A DNA stretch of 55,870 nucleotides, from the NCBI GenBank assembly GCA_002002485.1, contig MQVI01000013.1:1-55870 (forward strand), read 5' to 3'. Made by a program: the position numbers and the translations under genes. This DNA is from Pasteurellaceae bacterium 15-036681. Lineage in GTDB: Bacteria; Pseudomonadota; Gammaproteobacteria; Enterobacterales; Pasteurellaceae. The notes below the pieces were generated by a model that worked only from the letters and a program-made list of their open reading frames with translations, was not told the DNA's origin and made no database searches. Positions 26,255-35,549 of the stretch are shown in pieces (positions within the stretch are counted from its first letter, which is position 1; each line of letters begins with the position of its first letter).

Positions 26255-27298
26255 TTAACACTTAACTTTTTGCCCACATTTCGCACTTTCAAACGCTTTT
26301 TCAATCAGAGTAAGCACATAACTAGCTTGTTCTGCGGTTACTGCAAGCGGTTGGTTTTCTGCGATTGCTTGATAAAGGTTGCTATACAGATCTTGGTAAC
26401 TTCCTTTTGCATTTGGATAAGGTTTACGCACCACTTCGTCATTAACTTCTGTATGTAGAATGCCCCAATCTTGTTCAGACTCACTATACCAATCACCTTG
26501 TGGCATAATGCCCTGCGTTAAACGAGCTTCTTGTTGATCGACATTTTGTTTAACATAAGAACCTAGCTTACCATGCAAAGTAAAATAACGCCCTGCTTCA
26601 CGAGCATATTTGGTTGCATGCAGAGTCACTTTCAAGCCTGATGGATAGTAGAGATTAATCGCGAAATTATCATCACTTAATGCTTCATCATGTTGATAGC
26701 GAATATCGGCAAAAATTTCCGTCGGCTTACCAAATAGGTGAACGGCAGCGTCAATTAAATGTACGCCCAAATCGTACACTAACCCCGTGCCAAGCTCGCC
26801 AGTTTCTTTCCAAACTTTAGCATTTTTGCCTTTGGCATAACGCTCAAAGCGAATTTCACAATCAACCGCTTCACCGACAAGACCTTCTGCTAAAATCTGT
26901 TTCGCAGTTAAAATTGCATTGTCCCAACGGCGGTTTTGGTAAACTGATAACACCACATTATGTGCTTTGGTTAATTCAGCTAGCTCCTTTGCCTGTTGTG
27001 ATGTTGCAACTAATGGCTTTTCCACTAACACATGCTTACCTGCTAAAATCGCCTGTTTGGTCATTTCATAGTGGGTTTGATTAGGGGTAGTGATGATAAT
27101 TAAATCTACGTTTTCGCTTAATAGCTCACTAAATTCACGAACAATGTCCACTTGAGGTAGAATTTCTAACGCTTTATTACTATGACGTTCAAGAACTTTT
27201 ACAATATTAAAGCGAGGATCTTGAAGTAAAAAAGGGAGGTGAAAGACTTTGCTTGAGTAGCCAAAGCCAGCGATACCGACGTTTAGGATTTTGTTCAT
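26255..27298 (-). CDS. Gfo/Idh/MocA-family oxidoreductase
   Basis: 347-residue NAD(P)-dependent dehydrogenase of YdgJ type. The Rossmann loop GIAGFGYSSKVFHLPFL is at the N-terminus and the family motif LVEKPLVATS lies near residue 95. The C-terminal domain holds TGLVYDLGVHLIDAA with the catalytic histidine. The start at 27298 (MNKILNVGIAG) has CGGAG five bases upstream; a longer frame with 14 extra codons is unlikely. The substrate is probably a polyol or sugar derivative but cannot be named. Single gene. Confidence 0.92.
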   Translation of the reverse strand: MNKILNVGIAGFGYSSKVFHLPFLLQDPRFNIVKVLERHSNKALEILPQVDIVREFSELLSENVDLIIITTPNQTHYEMTKQAILAGKHVLVEKPLVATSQQAKELAELTKAHNVVLSVYQNRRWDNAILTAKQILAEGLVGEAVDCEIRFERYAKGKNAKVWKETGELGTGLVYDLGVHLIDAAVHLFGKPTEIFADIRYQHDEALSDDNFAINLYYPSGLKVTLHATKYAREAGRYFTLHGKLGSYVKQNVDQQEARLTQGIMPQGDWYSESEQDWGILHTEVNDEVVRKPYPNAKGSYQDLYSNLYQAIAENQPLAVTAEQASYVLTLIEKAFESAKCGQKVKC

Positions 27299-27417
27299 GA
27301 ATACTCCGAATATCAAAAAATTGTAGGAGTATTCTATCACTCTTTCATCAAACTGTAGTTGCTTTATTATTGGGAGACTTCAGCTATTGAGATAATTAAT
27401 CTAGCGAGTAAGAATGC

Positions 27418-28263
27418 TTATTCTAACGAAAGATATTTTCTCAAATCTGCTAATTGTTGCTGTGTATCTGTAATTCCCAATTCATACATCTCTTGCAGTT
27501 TATTCACGTCTTTTTCAATGCGCTTTATCTCTAAATCCTTCGATGGGCGAATCACAAAAATTTCCCCTTTTTCGCCTTGCTTGATCACGTTTTCAACTTG
27601 ATCGTTATACATTGCATAACGGTTATTAACGGCTTCGGCAAATTTAGGGTAGTTGCGATAGTAGAGCTTGCTAATGATTGGTAAAGGCTTGCTCTTACGA
27701 TATTCCAATGGGCGAGTCAGTACCACAATAATTTTATCGTAGCCCATTTTTTGCATCTGCTCTAAAGGAATCGAATCTGCAATTGCACCGTCTAAATATT
27801 CGTGTCCGTCAATTTCCACTGGCTTTGAAACATAAGGCATTGCGGATGTTGCACGTAGCACTTCCATCTGTTTGAATGGATCGGTAAGTTTCACATATTC
27901 TGCTTGGGCGGTGTGCATATTAGTGATGGTGACATAAAAATCGATGGGTGATTGTTTATAGGCTTCGTTATCAAAAACATCAATTGTGAACGGCACTTCA
28001 TAGAAGGCAAATTCTTTATCGATAATATTGCCGGTTTTAATTAGGTTTTTAAAACTGATATAACGATCGTCATTAATCAATGCTTTGTTATAGCGAATCG
28101 CACGCCCTTTCTGCTTAGAAAGATAGTTCACCCCAAACAGTGCACCTGCGGACACAGAGATAATTCCATCCACTAAAATATTTTCATCTAAAAAGGTATC
28201 CAATACGCCTGCGGTATACATCCCTCGCATTGCGCCACCTTCCAGTACTAAACCGATTTTCAT
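27418..28263 (-). CDS. Patatin-like phospholipase
   Basis: 281-residue cytoplasmic patatin related to E. coli YjjU. The oxyanion loop LEGGAMRGMYTAGVLD is at the N-terminus. The nucleophile serine sits in ISVSAGALFGVNY; the usual first Gly of GxSxG is Ser here. The catalytic Asp is in DGAIADSIPL. The substrate is unknown; such proteins are lipid acyl hydrolases. It lies between the nucleotidase terminator and the oxidoreductase and is read alone. Confidence 0.92.
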   Translation of the reverse strand: MKIGLVLEGGAMRGMYTAGVLDTFLDENILVDGIISVSAGALFGVNYLSKQKGRAIRYNKALINDDRYISFKNLIKTGNIIDKEFAFYEVPFTIDVFDNEAYKQSPIDFYVTITNMHTAQAEYVKLTDPFKQMEVLRATSAMPYVSKPVEIDGHEYLDGAIADSIPLEQMQKMGYDKIIVVLTRPLEYRKSKPLPIISKLYYRNYPKFAEAVNNRYAMYNDQVENVIKQGEKGEIFVIRPSKDLEIKRIEKDVNKLQEMYELGITDTQQQLADLRKYLSLE

Positions 28264-28307
28264 GTTTGCTTCCTCGTGAAATTTTGATAGATATTATGCC
28301 ATTAACA

Positions 28308-28334
28308 AAAAAGCGGTCAAATCTGACCGCTTGT
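28308..28334 (-). terminator. 5'-Nucleotidase terminator made of paired uptake sequences
   Basis: AAGCGGTCA (28311-28319) pairs with TGACCGCTT (28324-28332), giving a minus-strand hairpin followed by TTTTTT. One arm is an exact DNA uptake core (ACCGCTTGT, 28326-28334). Confidence 0.85.
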
Positions 28335-28349
28335 AAATTGATAGCAATG

Positions 28350-30014
28350 TTATTTATCTAAACCAATAATCTTCCAACGATTATGTGATAAGCCTTCGAT
28401 TTTGCCTTTTTTCACATTGGTGATGTAGTCGATCATCATATTTTGGATGGTACCAGCTTCGGTACCTAATGCCACTTTTGACTCCCAAATCACAGGAATA
28501 TTTTGGCCTTCGAACATACCGCCTTTTTTGCTTAACTGACCGAAACGGTAAGAGTTCATACCCACTTTCAGTTTCATGTCATCAGTAATTTTGGTGCCAT
28601 CCGCCAGTGCTAAATCCACGATTTTGTTACCACTTTGGTTGCGTAAATCAATGTTATAGCTCACACCACCGAATAGGTCGAATGTCACATATTTTGATTT
28701 ACCACGCACTTCATCGTAACGATAATCGGTATCGCCCGGTTGAATTGTGTTGAAGTAGTCAGCAGACCATTCCATATATTGTTTTAACTGTTTGCCAGTG
28801 AATTCGTAAACAGTCACATCACCGCCAGCATAACGGTAGTTATAGATAATGTCTTTTTTCTTGATAGGACCTTTGTCTAAACGTACGGTTTCGTAGTCAA
28901 ATGCAAAAGAAACGACATCTGCTTTGCTATAGTGCTGCTGAACATCGTGAATTAATGACGACATACCAGTATCTTGCGAGAAAGCGATAGACACACCGTG
29001 GTTTTTACCTTGTGGAATCATATCATGTGCCACTTGACCGATTTCTACGTTGTTTAAACGGCGCAATTCATCGTGATATGGTTGATAAATTTTTACAATT
29101 TCAGGATCAGCATCTAATTTGTTTACTGGTACTGTTTTTGCGGTCTTCGAAATTAATTTTACTTCTTTTTTATCGTTAATATCGAAAGTTAAATCGACTT
29201 CGGATACTACTGTTCCGTAGCGATGCGGTTCTGTAATCACAGTATCTTTAATAGTTTCGCTTGAAACGTTTTTGTGCATATGACCTGCAATGATCACATC
29301 GATACCATCAACTGCATTGACTAAATCTGCTACGCCTGTATCTGGTACATTGTTCTCATTCTCGATACCCATATGGGCTAATACAACAACTGCATCAACA
29401 CCTTTTGCTTTCAAGTCAGCAATCTGTTTTTTAGTTTCTTCGATTGGTGAAGTGAATTTCATCTCATTTAAATGGCCTGTATCTTTTTCGAAAATTGCAG
29501 ACATTGGTGTGGTTAAACCGATAATGCCTAATTTCACGCCTTCACGTTCAATAATGGTTGTTGGTTCAACATAACGACGACCATCTTTGTGGTAGAAGTT
29601 TGCGGTAAGCACTTTCGCTTTAATGTCTTTCAAAATTGCATCTAATGCAGGCATACCAAAGTTAAATTCGTGGTTACCTAGAATGAAAATATCGTATCCC
29701 ATCGCATTAAGCACTTTTGGTACAGGGTTATTTTTGTAGTGTTTCGGCGTTTTAGCAAAGACTTCGACTTGGTTATCTTGAATAGCATCACCAATATCGA
29801 CAAGTAGAACGTTTTTGTTATTTTTACGCACTTCGTTCACATAAGTTGCGATTTGTGCATAAGAACCAGATTTATCTTCAACATCTGCCCCATAGCTCCA
29901 AGGTACCATTCGTCCGTGAACATCCGACGTACCTAGAAATTTAATATTTACTTCTTTTGCAACAGCTACGCTGACAGCAGAAAGCATAAAAATTGTGGTT
30001 AAGATTTTTTTCAT
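28350..30014 (-). CDS. Periplasmic 5'-nucleotidase / metallophosphatase
   Basis: 554-residue secreted enzyme of the UshA/CpdB superfamily. The start at 30014 gives a signal peptide (KKILTTIFMLSAVSVAVA). Metal-site motifs are LGTSDVHGRM, DIGDAIQDN, LGNHEFNFG, VVLAHMG and AGHMHKN. The C-terminal substrate domain holds YAGGDVTVYEFTGKQ and VGMNSYRFG. Likely activity is removal of phosphate from nucleotides so that nucleosides can be taken up. It is not the H. influenzae NadN as I remember it, though that enzyme is related. AGGAACTCACA precedes the ATG. Confidence 0.9.
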   Translation of the reverse strand: MKKILTTIFMLSAVSVAVAKEVNIKFLGTSDVHGRMVPWSYGADVEDKSGSYAQIATYVNEVRKNNKNVLLVDIGDAIQDNQVEVFAKTPKHYKNNPVPKVLNAMGYDIFILGNHEFNFGMPALDAILKDIKAKVLTANFYHKDGRRYVEPTTIIEREGVKLGIIGLTTPMSAIFEKDTGHLNEMKFTSPIEETKKQIADLKAKGVDAVVVLAHMGIENENNVPDTGVADLVNAVDGIDVIIAGHMHKNVSSETIKDTVITEPHRYGTVVSEVDLTFDINDKKEVKLISKTAKTVPVNKLDADPEIVKIYQPYHDELRRLNNVEIGQVAHDMIPQGKNHGVSIAFSQDTGMSSLIHDVQQHYSKADVVSFAFDYETVRLDKGPIKKKDIIYNYRYAGGDVTVYEFTGKQLKQYMEWSADYFNTIQPGDTDYRYDEVRGKSKYVTFDLFGGVSYNIDLRNQSGNKIVDLALADGTKITDDMKLKVGMNSYRFGQLSKKGGMFEGQNIPVIWESKVALGTEAGTIQNMMIDYITNVKKGKIEGLSHNRWKIIGLDK

Positions 30015-30038
30015 TGTGAGTTCCTGTAGTTTTTCATT

Positions 30039-30350
30039 CTCTTTTCTATCAAGAGAAAAGAGTGTTGAGTCTATCATTAAATAAAGTAGGCTTAAAGCTC
30101 AGTGGGTGGGTTTTGTGAATAGGGTCACATAAAATTCTAATTACCTTGTATGATGTTATTGAGGGCAACTCATAGGTTGCCCTCTGTTTAATGCTTAAAA
30201 ATTAAGTTTATATCGCAGAGAAACTAAAATACTTCTTTTTAGAGATATATATGTAATAATTAGACGAAGATCACCTAGTTAAACTAATTATTGAAGTGAA
30301 TTAGTTTGTGGTGTAGTATTCAATTTGTCAGAGCGGTTTAATAGAACCGC
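30039..30350. other. Structured intergenic region between nucleotidase and gntP
   Basis: The 428-base divergent gap (30015-30442) has no gene. It holds three perfect hairpins: CTCTTTTCT/AGAAAAGAG (30039-30062, in the nucleotidase leader), GAGGGCAAC/GTTGCCCTC (30161-30184) and GCGGTT/AACCGC (30333-30350). A looser GCTC...GAGC stem follows before gntP. They may be leader structures or terminators; no known riboswitch is recognised. Confidence 0.5.
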
Positions 30351-30442
30351 CCATAGTCCTTTCTTAAAAATCACGATGCTCTGAGTAACGTAGGAGCAGT
30401 CTTCCATCAAAAGCAGTTTTTTAATTCCATAAGGAGTTCATT

Positions 30443-31822
30443 ATGACTGGTTTAGCCTTAATAATTAGTTTTATCATAGCAATTATTGTGATGATCTACA
30501 TGATTGCAAAACTTAAAGTTCACCCTTTCTTAGCATTGATGATGATTGCATTGGCTCTAGCTTTGATTTCAGGAATCCCACTGGGAAAAATTCCAGGTAT
30601 TATTGGGGATGGATTTAGCGGCACATTTAAAAGCATTGGTATCGTTATTATCTTTGGTGCCATTATTGGAACTGTGCTGGAGAAAACAGGGGCAGCGTTA
30701 AAACTTGCCGATATGGTGGTTAAAGTTGTAGGTCAAAAACGACCTGAACTTTCCATGCTTATTATGGGCTGGGTGGTTGGTATTCCAGTATTCTGTGATA
30801 GTGGTTTCGTGGTGTTAAATCCAATTCGAGAAGCTATACGTAAAAAAATTCTTGCCAGCCCGGTCGGAATGTCTGTTGCGCTAAGTGCAGGATTGTATAC
30901 GGCCCATGTGTTTATTCCACCAACACCAGGTCCTATTGCTGTTGCTGGGGGCGTTGGTCTTAGTCATAACTTACTGCTAGTTATTGGAATGGGATTTGTC
31001 GTTTCTATCCCAGTACTGGTTGCTAGCTATGTTTTTGCTAAATATATCGGTAGTAAAGTTAGTGTGAATGATGATGGTAGTTCAGATGCCCTCATTACTC
31101 AAAGCTATGATGATTTATTAAAACATTATGGTCAATTACCAAGTGGTATTCTCAGTTTAGCGCCAATTTTTGCACCAATTTTCTTAATGGCTTTAGGTTC
31201 TGTGGCAAAAATTATGGGACTTGATGGCGATGTAGGCACATTTATTCAATTCTTAGGTAATCCAATTATTGCACTAGCTATTGGTGTAATCTTTGCTGTG
31301 TTACTCCTTGCTAATACCAATAAAATGGCAGAATTTGATGGATTAACCAATGACACCCTAAAACTTGTTGGCCCAATTCTATTTATCACAGCTGCAGGTG
31401 GGGTGTTAGGTAAAGTGATCATTGAAGCTGGCTTTGTTGAGTATATTAAGCAAAATGCGCATGTGATTAGTACAGCAGGTATTTTCTTCCCATTTATTAT
31501 CTCTGCAATTCTGAAAACAGCACAAGGCAGCTCAACAGTTGCAATGATTACCACAGCGGCTATTATGGGAGCATTTAATGCGAATGATTCATTAATGAAT
31601 GCGTTAGGTTTAACATCGGAAGTCGCAGCAGCCTTAACGGTAATGGCAATTGCAGCTGGTGCTATGTGTGTATCTCACGCAAATGATAGCTACTTCTGGG
31701 TGGTGACTAACTTCACTAAACTTACCCCACAACAGGGTTATCGCACTCAAACAGCTTTAACATTTATTATGGGTATTGTCGGTATTTTAACTGTATATAT
31801 CCTTTCTTTAATCTTGTTGTAA
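30443..31822 (+). CDS. gntP: GntP-family permease (gluconate/glycerate type)
   Basis: 459-residue inner-membrane H+ symporter with about 12-14 hydrophobic segments. Family motifs are GDGFSGTFKSIGIVIIFGAI, GIPVFCDSGFVVLNPI, HVFIPPTPGPIA and CVSHANDSYFWVVTNF. AAGGAGTTCATT is the ribosome site. Glycerate kinase begins 12 bases after the stop. This pairing, also found in H. influenzae, suggests that the substrate is glycerate or a closely related sugar acid rather than gluconate. No SdaR/CdaR-type regulator lies beside it. Confidence 0.9.
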   Translation: MTGLALIISFIIAIIVMIYMIAKLKVHPFLALMMIALALALISGIPLGKIPGIIGDGFSGTFKSIGIVIIFGAIIGTVLEKTGAALKLADMVVKVVGQKRPELSMLIMGWVVGIPVFCDSGFVVLNPIREAIRKKILASPVGMSVALSAGLYTAHVFIPPTPGPIAVAGGVGLSHNLLLVIGMGFVVSIPVLVASYVFAKYIGSKVSVNDDGSSDALITQSYDDLLKHYGQLPSGILSLAPIFAPIFLMALGSVAKIMGLDGDVGTFIQFLGNPIIALAIGVIFAVLLLANTNKMAEFDGLTNDTLKLVGPILFITAAGGVLGKVIIEAGFVEYIKQNAHVISTAGIFFPFIISAILKTAQGSSTVAMITTAAIMGAFNANDSLMNALGLTSEVAAALTVMAIAAGAMCVSHANDSYFWVVTNFTKLTPQQGYRTQTALTFIMGIVGILTVYILSLILL

Positions 31823-31834
31823 CAAGGAAATAGT

Positions 31835-32986
31835 ATGAAAATTTTAATTGCCCCTGATAGTTTCAAGGAGAGTTTGACAGCACTAGAAGTGGCGAATGCG
31901 ATAGAACTTGGCTTTAGCAAAATTTTTCCAGATGCCGAATACATCAAAATACCGATGGCGGACGGTGGAGAGGGGACTTTGCAATCCTTGGTTGATGCGA
32001 CTCAAGGGCGTCTGTTAAGCACGGAAGTGACAGCACCTTTGGGGAATAAAATTCAAGCAAACTTTGGTATTTCAGGGGATGGTAAAACAGCGATTATTGA
32101 AATGGCAGCGGCATCAGGATTGCATTTGGTGCCTGTTGCAGGGCGTAATCCTCTGATCACCACAAGCTTTGGGACTGGTGAGCTAATTAAAGCTGCTCTT
32201 GAGCTTGGGGTTGAGAAAATTATCTTGGGCATTGGTGGCAGTGCAACCAATGACGGTGGCGTTGGAATGTTGCAGGCATTAGGAGCAAGGTTTTATGCAA
32301 AAGATCATCAACCAATCCAGTTTGGTGGTAAAGCATTAGGTCAGATCGAGTCAATAGATATTTCTCAGCTTGATGCTCGCTTAAATCATGTTCAGTTTAG
32401 CGTCGCTTGCGATGTGGATAATCCGCTTTGCGGCGAGCGAGGAGCCTCTGCGGTATTTGGCCCTCAGAAAGGTGCAACACCAGAGATGGTTGCTGAGTTA
32501 GACCAAGCTCTTTCGCATTTTGCTCAAGTTGTAGAACGTGATTTACAGCTTAATATTCGTGATATTGCTGGTAGTGGAGCTGCTGGCGGAATGGGGGCGG
32601 GATTACAGCTGCTTCCTAATGTTGAGCTTCGTTCGGGCGTACAGATTGTGCTTGATGCAGTAAAACTAACAGACTATGCAGAGCAAGCGGATTTAGTGAT
32701 TACAGGGGAAGGGCGTATGGATGGGCAGAGTATCTACGGCAAAACCCCAATCGGCGTAGCGAAAACAGCGAAGCAGTTCAATAAGCCTGTAATTGCAATT
32801 GTAGGATGCTTGAGAGAGGATTATGAAGTTGTGTATCAGGCTGGTATTGATGCCGTTTTCCCGATAATCCGCAATTTATCCCCATTGGAAGAAATCCTTA
32901 AAAATGGCGAAGTAAATCTAGTTTCTACGGCACAGAATGTGGCGAGGTTGTATCAATTATCTATCAATACGCACCGTAGTTTATAG
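31835..32986 (+). CDS. glxK: Glycerate kinase
   Basis: 383-residue class-II-type glycerate kinase (GarK/GlxK family) that phosphorylates D-glycerate to 2-phosphoglycerate for glycolysis. Motifs include MKILIAPDSFKESLTALEVA, PMADGGEGT, GIGGSATNDGGVGML and AGSGAAGGMGAGL, with VITGEGRMDGQS near the end. It is co-transcribed with gntP. Together they import and activate glycerate. garK and glxK cannot be told apart from sequence alone. Confidence 0.94.
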   Translation: MKILIAPDSFKESLTALEVANAIELGFSKIFPDAEYIKIPMADGGEGTLQSLVDATQGRLLSTEVTAPLGNKIQANFGISGDGKTAIIEMAAASGLHLVPVAGRNPLITTSFGTGELIKAALELGVEKIILGIGGSATNDGGVGMLQALGARFYAKDHQPIQFGGKALGQIESIDISQLDARLNHVQFSVACDVDNPLCGERGASAVFGPQKGATPEMVAELDQALSHFAQVVERDLQLNIRDIAGSGAAGGMGAGLQLLPNVELRSGVQIVLDAVKLTDYAEQADLVITGEGRMDGQSIYGKTPIGVAKTAKQFNKPVIAIVGCLREDYEVVYQAGIDAVFPIIRNLSPLEEILKNGEVNLVSTAQNVARLYQLSINTHRSL

Positions 32987-32994
32987 GGAAAATT

Positions 32995-33030
32995 AGGCAC
33001 GCAATCATTGGATATGGTATGCGTGCCTTT
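32995..33030 (+). terminator. gntP-glxK terminator
   Basis: AGGCACGCA (32995-33003) pairs with TGCGTGCCT (33020-33028) and ends in TTT. It lies between the convergent glxK and hslU stops. Confidence 0.75.
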
Positions 33031-33035
33031 AGACA

Positions 33036-34358
33036 TTATAAAATAAATCGACTTAAATCTTCATTTTCTACTACATCATTTAACGCTTCTGAAACGTATT
33101 GTTCATTGATAACCACTTTCTCGCCTGAGCGTTCGCTTGCATCAAATGAAATACCGTCCATTAAACGTTCTAATACAGTGTGTAAACGACGAGCGCCGAT
33201 ATTTTCGGTTTTCTCATTAACACGGAATGCAGATTCTGCAATTTTGCTGATACCGTCTTGCGTAAACTCAATTTCTACACCTTCAGTTTTCATTAACTCA
33301 CGATATTGAAGGGTTAATGACGCATTTGGCTCTGTTAAGATACGCTCAAAGTCAGCTTTATTTAACGATTTTAATTCGACACGAATTGGTAAACGACCTT
33401 GTAATTCCGGTAATAAATCTGACGGACGAGCCACTTGGAACGCACCTGAACAGATAAAGAGAATATGGTCGGTTTTTACCATACCGTGTTTAGTATTTAC
33501 CGTTGAGCCTTCGATAATTGGCAGTAAATCACGTTGTACACCTTCACGAGAAACATCACCGCCAGAGTGTTCGCTCTTCTTACAGATTTTATCGATCTCA
33601 TCAATAAACACGATACCGTGTTGTTCAACAGCTTCAATTGCTTGCTGTTTTAACTCTTCTGGATTAACTAACTTTGCGGCTTCTTCATCAACCATTAGTT
33701 TTAACGCATCTTTAATTTTCATTTTGCGTTTTTTGGTTTTGTTTGGCGACATACCTTCAAATAGAGATTGAAGTTGTGAAGTCATCTCTTCCATACCCGG
33801 TGGCGTCATAATTTCCACGCTCATTTGTGCAGCCACATCAATTTCGATCTCTTTATCATCTAATTGACCTTCACGTAGTTTTTTACGGAAAATTTGGCGA
33901 GTTGAGCTGTTTTCCATCTCTTGTGCATTACCCCACTGATCTTTCGCAGGTGGTAATAACACATCTAAAATACGATCTTCTGCCGCATCTTGTGCACGCA
34001 TACGGTTCTTTTCAACGGCTTGTTGGCGGACTAATTTCATCGAAACATCTGCAAGATCACGAATAATCGAATCTACTTCCTTACCAACATAACCAACTTC
34101 GGTAAATTTTGTTGCTTCCACTTTGATAAATGGTGCATTAGCTAATTTTGCTAAACGGCGGGCGATTTCGGTTTTACCGACACCCGTTGGGCCGATCATT
34201 AGAATATTTTTAGGGGTCACTTCTTGGCGCAGTTCTTCAGGTAACTGCATACGACGCCAGCGGTTACGTAATGCAATCGCCACTGCACGTTTTGCTTCAT
34301 TTTGTCCGATAATATGTGCGTCTAATTCCGACACAATTTCACGAGGGGTCATTGACAT
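33036..34358 (-). CDS. hslU: ATP-dependent protease ATPase subunit HslU
   Basis: 440-residue AAA+ unfoldase that feeds the HslV peptidase. The start at 34358 ([16 protein letters not shown]) has AAGGATATATT upstream. Walker A is [13 protein letters not shown], Walker [11 protein letters not shown], with sensor-2 [11 protein letters not shown] and the C-terminal [10 protein letters not shown] that docks into HslV. A longer open frame adds 11 codons made of inserted element DNA. hslV, normally just upstream, is 598 bases away because a transposon unit sits between them. HslU translation may therefore depend on read-through or a new promoter. Confidence 0.97.
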   Translation of the reverse strand: MSMTPREIVSELDAHIIGQNEAKRAVAIALRNRWRRMQLPEELRQEVTPKNILMIGPTGVGKTEIARRLAKLANAPFIKVEATKFTEVGYVGKEVDSIIRDLADVSMKLVRQQAVEKNRMRAQDAAEDRILDVLLPPAKDQWGNAQEMENSSTRQIFRKKLREGQLDDKEIEIDVAAQMSVEIMTPPGMEEMTSQLQSLFEGMSPNKTKKRKMKIKDALKLMVDEEAAKLVNPEELKQQAIEAVEQHGIVFIDEIDKICKKSEHSGGDVSREGVQRDLLPIIEGSTVNTKHGMVKTDHILFICSGAFQVARPSDLLPELQGRLPIRVELKSLNKADFERILTEPNASLTLQYRELMKTEGVEIEFTQDGISKIAESAFRVNEKTENIGARRLHTVLERLMDGISFDASERSGEKVVINEQYVSEALNDVVENEDLSRFIL

Positions 34359-34375
34359 AATATATCCTTCTTGTG

Positions 34376-34426
34376 CCCTAGGGCTACACACCCTAGGTTA
34401 TGTATTAGTTAGCTCCTACGGAGCTA
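34376..34426. repeat. Left double-hairpin end of the IS200-like unit
   Basis: Contains the palindrome CCTAGGGC-TACACA-CCCTAGG and the palindrome TAGCTCC-TAC-GGAGCTA. It ends 18 bases upstream of the hslU ATG and may act as a hairpin in the hslU leader. Confidence 0.85.
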
Positions 34427-34428
34427 TG

Positions 34429-34878
34429 TTATAAGTTGAAATGTTCGGGTGAATATTCAATTTCTTCTGCAATAAGTAGATGTTTTATTTCATCTTCAAA
34501 ACTCATTGCTTTATGATGTTCTTTCTGATTTTTGATGTAGTTAATAATTTTATGCTTTTCGCTATTGCCATAGCTGATAGCACAATATCCTACAGACCAC
34601 GCATAAAAAGTTGGAAATAGATGTTTATGGTTATCAATAAATTTGTGAGTGGTATTTTTTAGTTCACGAACAAATGTGGCAACAGGGTATGTTGCGGGTA
34701 GTTCTACTAATAAATGGAGATGATCAGGCATACCATTTACACGATACAGCACACACTTTCTTTCATTGATAAATTGCCAAATACAACGATAGAGATGTTC
34801 TTCGTTTTCAATACAAATACTGGGTTCACCATATTTTGTGCGAAAAATAATGTGATACAGCAGTTTTGTATAACTCAT
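34429..34878 (-). CDS. tnpA: IS200/IS605-family Y1 transposase
   Basis: 149-residue HUH single-strand transposase. The HUH metal motif is PDHLHLLVELP (His-Leu-His). The catalytic tyrosine should be in YAWSVGYCAISYGNSEKHK-like helix D. The N-terminus LLYHIIFRTKYGEPSI is typical of IS200-like Y1 proteins. GGACAGGGAA stands before the ATG. It is full length and has no tnpB companion. The inverted hairpin ends recall REP-associated (RAYT) units, but the protein looks closer to IS200. Confidence 0.9.
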   Translation of the reverse strand: MSYTKLLYHIIFRTKYGEPSICIENEEHLYRCIWQFINERKCVLYRVNGMPDHLHLLVELPATYPVATFVRELKNTTHKFIDNHKHLFPTFYAWSVGYCAISYGNSEKHKIINYIKNQKEHHKAMSFEDEIKHLLIAEEIEYSPEHFNL

Positions 34879-34888
34879 TTCCCTGTCC

Positions 34889-34940
34889 TTAGCTCCGTAG
34901 GAGCTAACTTATGCGTAACCTAGGGCGTAAGCCCTAGGAG
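34889..34940. repeat. Right double-hairpin end of the IS200-like unit
   Basis: Contains TAGCTCC-GTA-GGAGCTA and CCTAGGGC-GTAA-GCCCTAGG, in reverse orientation to the left end. It ends 17 bases after the hslV stop codon (minus-strand sense) and could terminate hslV transcripts. Confidence 0.85.
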
Positions 34941-34956
34941 TTTAAGTGACCGAACT

Positions 34957-35478
34957 CTAAACTTCTTCAATCACGTGATTATGGTTCGAGTAAATATCAA
35001 TATCACCCGCAATCTTTAACGCTTCTGCCACAATCTCTTTTGCTGATAAATTATTTTCGGTTCTTAGTAACGCTAGAGCCGCTGCTTTTGCATAGTTACC
35101 GCCTGAACCAATCGCAAGTACATCTTGCTCTGGTTCAATCACATCACCGCTACCTGAAACTAATAAAAATTCACTTTCATTCGCCACAATCATCATTGCT
35201 TCTAAACGGCGTAATGAACGCTCGGTGCGCCACTCTTTTGCGAGTTCTACTGCTGATTTAATTAAATGACCTTGATGAAGTTCTAATTTCTTCTCAAACA
35301 GATCACGCAAAATAAAGGCATCAGCCGTTGAGCCAGCGAAACCTGTTACCACTTTATCTTTGTATAAACGGCGTACCTTACGTACTGTGCCTTTTTCGAT
35401 ACAGTTACCAAGCGTTGCTTGACCATCACCACCTATAGCCACTTTGCCATCTTTGCGAACACATACGATTGTAGTCAT
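34957..35478 (-). CDS. hslV: ATP-dependent protease peptidase subunit HslV
   Basis: 173-residue proteasome-like peptidase. After removal of the initiator Met the N-terminal Thr ([20 protein letters not shown]) is the nucleophile. [15 protein letters not shown] and [14 protein letters not shown] complete the family signature. AAGGAATTAAA precedes the ATG. The protein is intact, but the operon with hslU is interrupted by the IS200-like unit. Confidence 0.97.
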   Translation of the reverse strand: MTTIVCVRKDGKVAIGGDGQATLGNCIEKGTVRKVRRLYKDKVVTGFAGSTADAFILRDLFEKKLELHQGHLIKSAVELAKEWRTERSLRRLEAMMIVANESEFLLVSGSGDVIEPEQDVLAIGSGGNYAKAAALALLRTENNLSAKEIVAEALKIAGDIDIYSNHNHVIEEV

Positions 35479-35549
35479 TTTAATTCCTTTCTTTTGAAAA
35501 ACTGGAGCTCTATTTGGGGCAAAAATTTCACTATTTCAAGGACAAGCGG

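Larger units (their letters stand above)
34375..34940. mobile_element. IS200-like insertion with inverted double-hairpin ends, between hslV and hslU
   Basis: A 566-bp unit bounded by two related 50-bp blocks in opposite orientation. Left (34376-34426): CCCTAGGGC..CCCTAGG, then TAGCTCCTACGGAGCTA. Right (34890-34938) is its reverse complement with a few differences: TAGCTCCGTAGGAGCTA, then CCTAGGGCGTAAGCCCTAGG. Each block thus holds two hairpins. The single gene inside is a Y1 transposase. No target duplication is evident, as expected of this transposase class. Confidence 0.85.

Noticed and set aside
28350..30014. Naming the nucleotidase nadN
   Set aside because: Motif context differs from the H. 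influenzae NadN as I recall it, and no NAD-salvage genes are adjacent.
34429..34878. Calling the transposase a true RAYT
   Set aside because: The flanking hairpins fit, but the protein looks like IS200-type Y1 (LLYHIIFRTKY), and no solitary REP copies of these hairpins are visible in the window.
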